The notes beneath the pieces are model-generated. The model was not told where the DNA came from. It ran no database searches and worked only from the letters and a program-made list of their open reading frames with translations. Below, one piece after another: positions 6,331 to 8,336 of a stretch of DNA of 8,336 nt (position 1 is the first letter of the stretch; each line of letters opens with the position of its first letter). The translations under genes and the position numbers were made by a program. The DNA is from Acidobacteriota bacterium (GTDB lineage: Bacteria; Acidobacteriota; Blastocatellia; Pyrinomonadales; Pyrinomonadaceae), in assembly GCA_020853255.1 (NCBI GenBank), contig JADYZI010000028.1, positions 1-8,336 on the forward strand, read 5' to 3'.

Positions 6331-6867
6331 TTAATACACGTCGGGCGCCGTTTGCGAGAGTAAAGCCGGGGGCTTTCCTGTATGCTGCCAGCACCTTGCT
6401 CCTTTTTGCTTGACCCGCCGCGAGCATGGTGTACCTTTTTTCATCATGGCACCGCAATAATAAACTTGCTCCTGAGACGACACGCTTCCGGGCGAACCTT
6501 GGTCCAAAGCTGGGATCGGAGCTGCCGATGCCGGTGTCACATCATGCTCCGAAACCATTGGCTCGGCTGCGTCTCCCTTTTTGATGCCATTTTTCTCGTT
6601 TGCGCCGACCTCAAATTTGCGTACCGGGGCGGCCGGAGCGGAAGAAAGCGGTATCATTTGCGGCTGGATCGGCCGTCCCATCCAGATACCCACGCCAAAG
6701 ACGCCTGCTAAAATGCCAAGACTGACGATCACCCGCGGCAGCCAATCGTATTTTTGATGTTCAGACGCACAAACATCGCAAAACCGGCGGCTTGTTAGTA
6801 AACCCCACTCCGCGCGCTCGATCTTTTCTCCGCAACTGCAGCAGAAATTCGGCTTAAAGAGCATCAT
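6331..6867 (-). CDS. Small membrane protein with two putative zinc-binding ends
   Basis: I do not recognise a named family for the whole protein. From the ATG at 6867 it has 178 residues. The N-terminus is a four-Cys zinc ribbon (Cys9-x2-Cys12 ... Cys30-x2-Cys33, with an extra Cys10). One membrane helix follows (about 43-63, VIVSLGILAGVFGVGIWMG). A Pro/Ala/Ser-rich linker (about 66-133) leads to a C-terminal Cys138-x9-Cys148-x10-Cys159-x2-His162 motif ('KKGTPCSRRV' then 'RCWQH'), which resembles the short CCCH units of DUF5763-like proteins. More positive charge before the helix suggests the N-terminus is inside and the CCCH unit outside. A longer frame begins at 6945, but a sigma70-like promoter lies across it, so 6867 (or the adjacent ATG at 6864) is preferred. 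It lies 102 nt upstream of the kinase on the same strand. Confidence 0.75.
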   Translation of the reverse strand: MMLFKPNFCCSCGEKIERAEWGLLTSRRFCDVCASEHQKYDWLPRVIVSLGILAGVFGVGIWMGRPIQPQMIPLSSAPAAPVRKFEVGANEKNGIKKGDAAEPMVSEHDVTPASAAPIPALDQGSPGSVSSQEQVYYCGAMMKKGTPCSRRVKQKGARCWQHTGKPPALLSQTAPDVY

Positions 6868-6933
6868 TAAGATTGATCGGCAGTGTGCAACCCCTTGCGT
6901 TTCAATGCGAAGGACGCATCGAGTGAACAGACC

Positions 6934-6963
6934 ATTATAGAACAACTCGTGCCTATATGTTAA
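6934..6963 (-). promoter_or_regulatory. Sigma70-type promoter for the zinc-protein/kinase set
   Basis: On the minus strand TTAACA (6963-6958, five of six) and TATAAT (6939-6934, perfect) are separated by 18 nt. Transcription should begin near 6927, inside the longest possible frame, leaving a leader of about 60 nt before the ATG at 6867. This is the best housekeeping-type promoter I see for the leftward gene set. Confidence 0.6.
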
Positions 6964-7031
6964 GCAAAATGTGTTACTTCCTCACATGCAACCGGATTTT
7001 CCTAATCTGCGTCTGATTGGTAGAATTTTTT

Positions 7032-8018
7032 ATGCTGAAGCGAAGCCTCCTCGCAAGTTTTCTTACCATCGCCGCATGTTCCGGCGTTTTTGCCCAGGAT
7101 GACGACCCTATCAAGGTCGATTCAGCGATCGTCCGTGTAAATGTCGGCGTCGTTGACCAACGCGGCAGGCCGATGATGACGCTAGGTAAGCAGGATTTCA
7201 AGGTGTTTGAGGACGGAGTGCCGCAGGACATACTTCGATTTGAAAACACTTCGGCGCCTTTCAGCGTGGTGATGCTGCTCGATATGAGCGGCTCGACCAA
7301 GAGTTTTCGCCAGAATATTCAGCTTTCCGCGGCACGGTTTCTCGACGCTCTCGCACCCGATGACCGGGTTGCTGTCGTTGAATTCTACAGCAAGATCAAT
7401 CTGCTTAATGATTTTACGACGCGGCGTGACACGGCGATGCATTCGATCTCCGTTGCCAACGGGGCCGGCGACACCGACCTGTACAAGGCCCTGCTATTCG
7501 CGCTTGACCGGCTTTCAAAGGAGAATAGCCGCCGTAAGGCGATCGTTGTTTTGACGGACGGCGTGGATACTCAGATGCGGAACGAGGACCGCAAGCTACT
7601 TGCCGGCCTGCAGCCTGAGGCGATGGCGACGGCGATAAAGCCTGAGGCTAGCGAATCACTAAGACGGATCTTGAGCCGGTCTGATCTGCAGGGAGTTACG
7701 ATCTATCCTCTCGCGTTGCCCACTGGCAATCCGGCACGGCTTGTCGACCCGACGCCGCTCCAGTTCGCGATGTATTCGGCCGCAAGGTCGCGGCTTAACC
7801 TCATTGCCGAACGGACAGGCGGGACCCTCAACGCGATCGAGCGGCTTGACCAAATGGCCACCCTTTATGCGGCGGTAGCGGCCGATCTGCGAACGCTGTA
7901 CACCATAGAATACACGCCGACAAACCTGAAACGCGACGGCAAATGGCGTCAGATCAAGGTCGCTGTTTCAGATCCCGACCTTGTCTCAAGATCGAGGACC
8001 GGCTATTACGCAAGATAG
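7032..8018 (+). CDS. Secreted VWFA-related acidobacterial domain protein
   Basis: The 328-residue product has an export signal (MLKRSLLASFLTIAACSGVFA), a short N-terminal beta domain with the family hallmark 'QDFKVFEDGVPQDILRF' (about 54-70), and a von Willebrand A domain from about 77. The metal site (MIDAS) is complete: DxSxS as Asp84-Met-Ser86-Gly-Ser88, Thr148 in GDTDLY, and Asp176 in VLTDGVD. The C-terminus 'LYTIEYTPTN' to 'RSRTGYYAR' matches the usual end of the acidobacterial VWFA-related family (TIGR03436-like). VWA domains mediate metal-dependent protein binding; the partner is unknown. The export type is ambiguous: IAAC (13-16) fits a lipobox, while VFA-Q (19-22) fits ordinary cleavage. 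The ATG at 7032 is chosen because it starts the signal peptide; TTG at 7017 would add five residues. Neither has a clear ribosome site. Confidence 0.92.
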   Translation: MLKRSLLASFLTIAACSGVFAQDDDPIKVDSAIVRVNVGVVDQRGRPMMTLGKQDFKVFEDGVPQDILRFENTSAPFSVVMLLDMSGSTKSFRQNIQLSAARFLDALAPDDRVAVVEFYSKINLLNDFTTRRDTAMHSISVANGAGDTDLYKALLFALDRLSKENSRRKAIVVLTDGVDTQMRNEDRKLLAGLQPEAMATAIKPEASESLRRILSRSDLQGVTIYPLALPTGNPARLVDPTPLQFAMYSAARSRLNLIAERTGGTLNAIERLDQMATLYAAVAADLRTLYTIEYTPTNLKRDGKWRQIKVAVSDPDLVSRSRTGYYAR

Positions 8019-8042
8019 GTCACTATTACGCAAGATAGGTCA
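8003..8042. repeat. Perfect 20-bp tandem duplication across the VWA stop codon
   Basis: CTATTACGCAAGATAGGTCA occurs at 8003-8022 and immediately again at 8023-8042 with no mismatch. The first copy holds the last four codons and stop of the VWA gene; the second lies in the 3' untranslated region. Perfect identity suggests a recent slippage event. It does not alter the protein, because the stop is in the first copy. Confidence 0.9.
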
Positions 8043-8215
8043 ATGAAAGAAAGAATAGCGTAGCTAGGCTTGCAGACCCGTGATCAATTGCGCGGCTTCG
8101 CCACCACGAACGTCACGGATCAAAAACCGAAACTCGCGAAACAGGAGTCCTCGGTGAATTTGGCGAACATTCTTTGAATACACACTGTGTTTGGAAAGCA
8201 CAATACCTGTTGAAC
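8043..8215. other. Spacer between VWA gene and tRNA promoter
   Basis: No ORF with family-like sequence and no strong Rho-independent terminator is visible. Short self-complementary pieces occur, such as GGCTTCGCC near 8093-8101 and CCGTG/CACGG pairing between about 8080 and 8119, but without a following T-run at proper spacing. Confidence 0.4.
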
Positions 8216-8244
8216 TTGACACCTGCATCCGCCGTATGTAGCCT
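8216..8244 (+). promoter_or_regulatory. Sigma70 promoter for tRNA-Arg
   Basis: A perfect TTGACA (8216-8221) is followed after 17 nt by TAGCCT (8239-8244), which keeps the three most conserved -10 bases. The start point would be near 8251, about 9 nt before the mature tRNA 5' end, a short leader usual for tRNA genes. An alternative TATATT at 8244-8249 is too far (22 nt). Confidence 0.6.
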
Positions 8245-8259
8245 ATATTTTCGCTTTGG

Positions 8260-8336
8260 GCACCCGTAGCTCAGCTGGATAGAGTACTTGACTACGAATC
8301 AAGGGGTCGCATGTTCGAATCATGCCGGGTGTACCA
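8260..8336 (+). tRNA. tRNA-Arg (anticodon ACG)
   Basis: The full cloverleaf can be drawn. Acceptor GCACCCG (8260-8266) pairs with CGGGTGT (8326-8332). The D stem is GCTC/GAGT (8269-8272, 8282-8285) with GG in the loop. The anticodon stem is CTTGA/TCAAG (8287-8291, 8299-8303) with loop CTACGAA, giving anticodon ACG at 8294-8296. The variable loop has 5 nt, and the T stem GCATG/CATGC encloses TTCGAAT. The discriminator is A8333 and CCA is encoded at 8334-8336, the last bases of the window. A34 is expected to be converted to inosine by TadA, so the tRNA reads CGU, CGC and CGA. The first acceptor pair is G-U rather than the more usual G-C. Confidence 0.97.

Noticed and set aside
6269..6457. 62-codon minus-strand frame overlapping the end of the zinc protein
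   Set aside because: Out-of-frame relative to the conserved CCCH motif; no ribosome site or family features.
8043..8215. Possible terminator after the VWA gene
   Set aside because: Short CCGTG/CACGG complementarity has a long interior and no T-run at correct spacing, so I do not call it.
1..8336. CRISPR array, insertion sequence, prophage or other mobile element
   Set aside because: No spaced direct repeats, transposase or integrase motifs are visible. The tRNA lies at the right edge, so an attachment site beyond it cannot be assessed.

Overview
The window most likely comes from an acidobacterium, probably the Blastocatellia/Pyrinomonadaceae side of the phylum. The main reasons are a secreted 'VWFA-related acidobacterial' type protein, a PknB-like Ser/Thr kinase with the APMEQ activation-loop ending and a Pro/Thr-rich outer tail, abundant TPR proteins, and moderate GC content by eye. 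This placement is inference; no rRNA or other phylogenetic marker is present.

Layout. Positions 1-838 (minus) hold the first 279 codons of a membrane-anchored TPR protein whose end lies outside the window. A divergent intergenic region (839-1131) follows, rich in candidate control elements: a sigma70-like promoter for the TPR gene, two inverted repeats, and a very good match to an extracytoplasmic-stress (RpoE-type) promoter firing to the right. That promoter precedes an ECF sigma factor gene (1132-1782, plus). About 300 bp later, behind a perfect 8-bp-arm palindrome, lies a zinc-finger anti-sigma factor gene (2079-2882, plus) with one membrane helix and a periplasmic domain that looks TonB_C-like. 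This gene is convergent, 20 bp stop to stop, with a minus-strand gene set.

The minus-strand set reads 6867 to 2903: a small membrane protein with two putative zinc sites; a 638-residue transmembrane Ser/Thr protein kinase; and a 463-residue secreted TPR protein translated from a strong Shine-Dalgarno 17 nt after the kinase. Kinase and TPR genes are almost certainly one operon. The zinc protein is 102 nt upstream and may be cotranscribed or separately controlled.

At 7032-8018 (plus) is a secreted VWA-domain protein with a complete MIDAS signature. Its last codons and stop are duplicated as a perfect 20-bp tandem repeat. The window ends with a promoter and a complete tRNA-Arg(ACG) with encoded CCA.

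Together the region looks like an envelope-signalling neighbourhood: an ECF sigma/anti-sigma pair that probably autoregulates, a transmembrane kinase with a periplasmic TPR partner, and secreted adhesion/interaction proteins. Most parts belong to recognisable families. The less usual points are the TonB_C-like sensor on the anti-sigma factor, the double-zinc membrane protein beside the kinase, and the dense set of symmetric DNA elements around the sigma factor genes. A functional link among the three transcription units is a hypothesis from proximity only.
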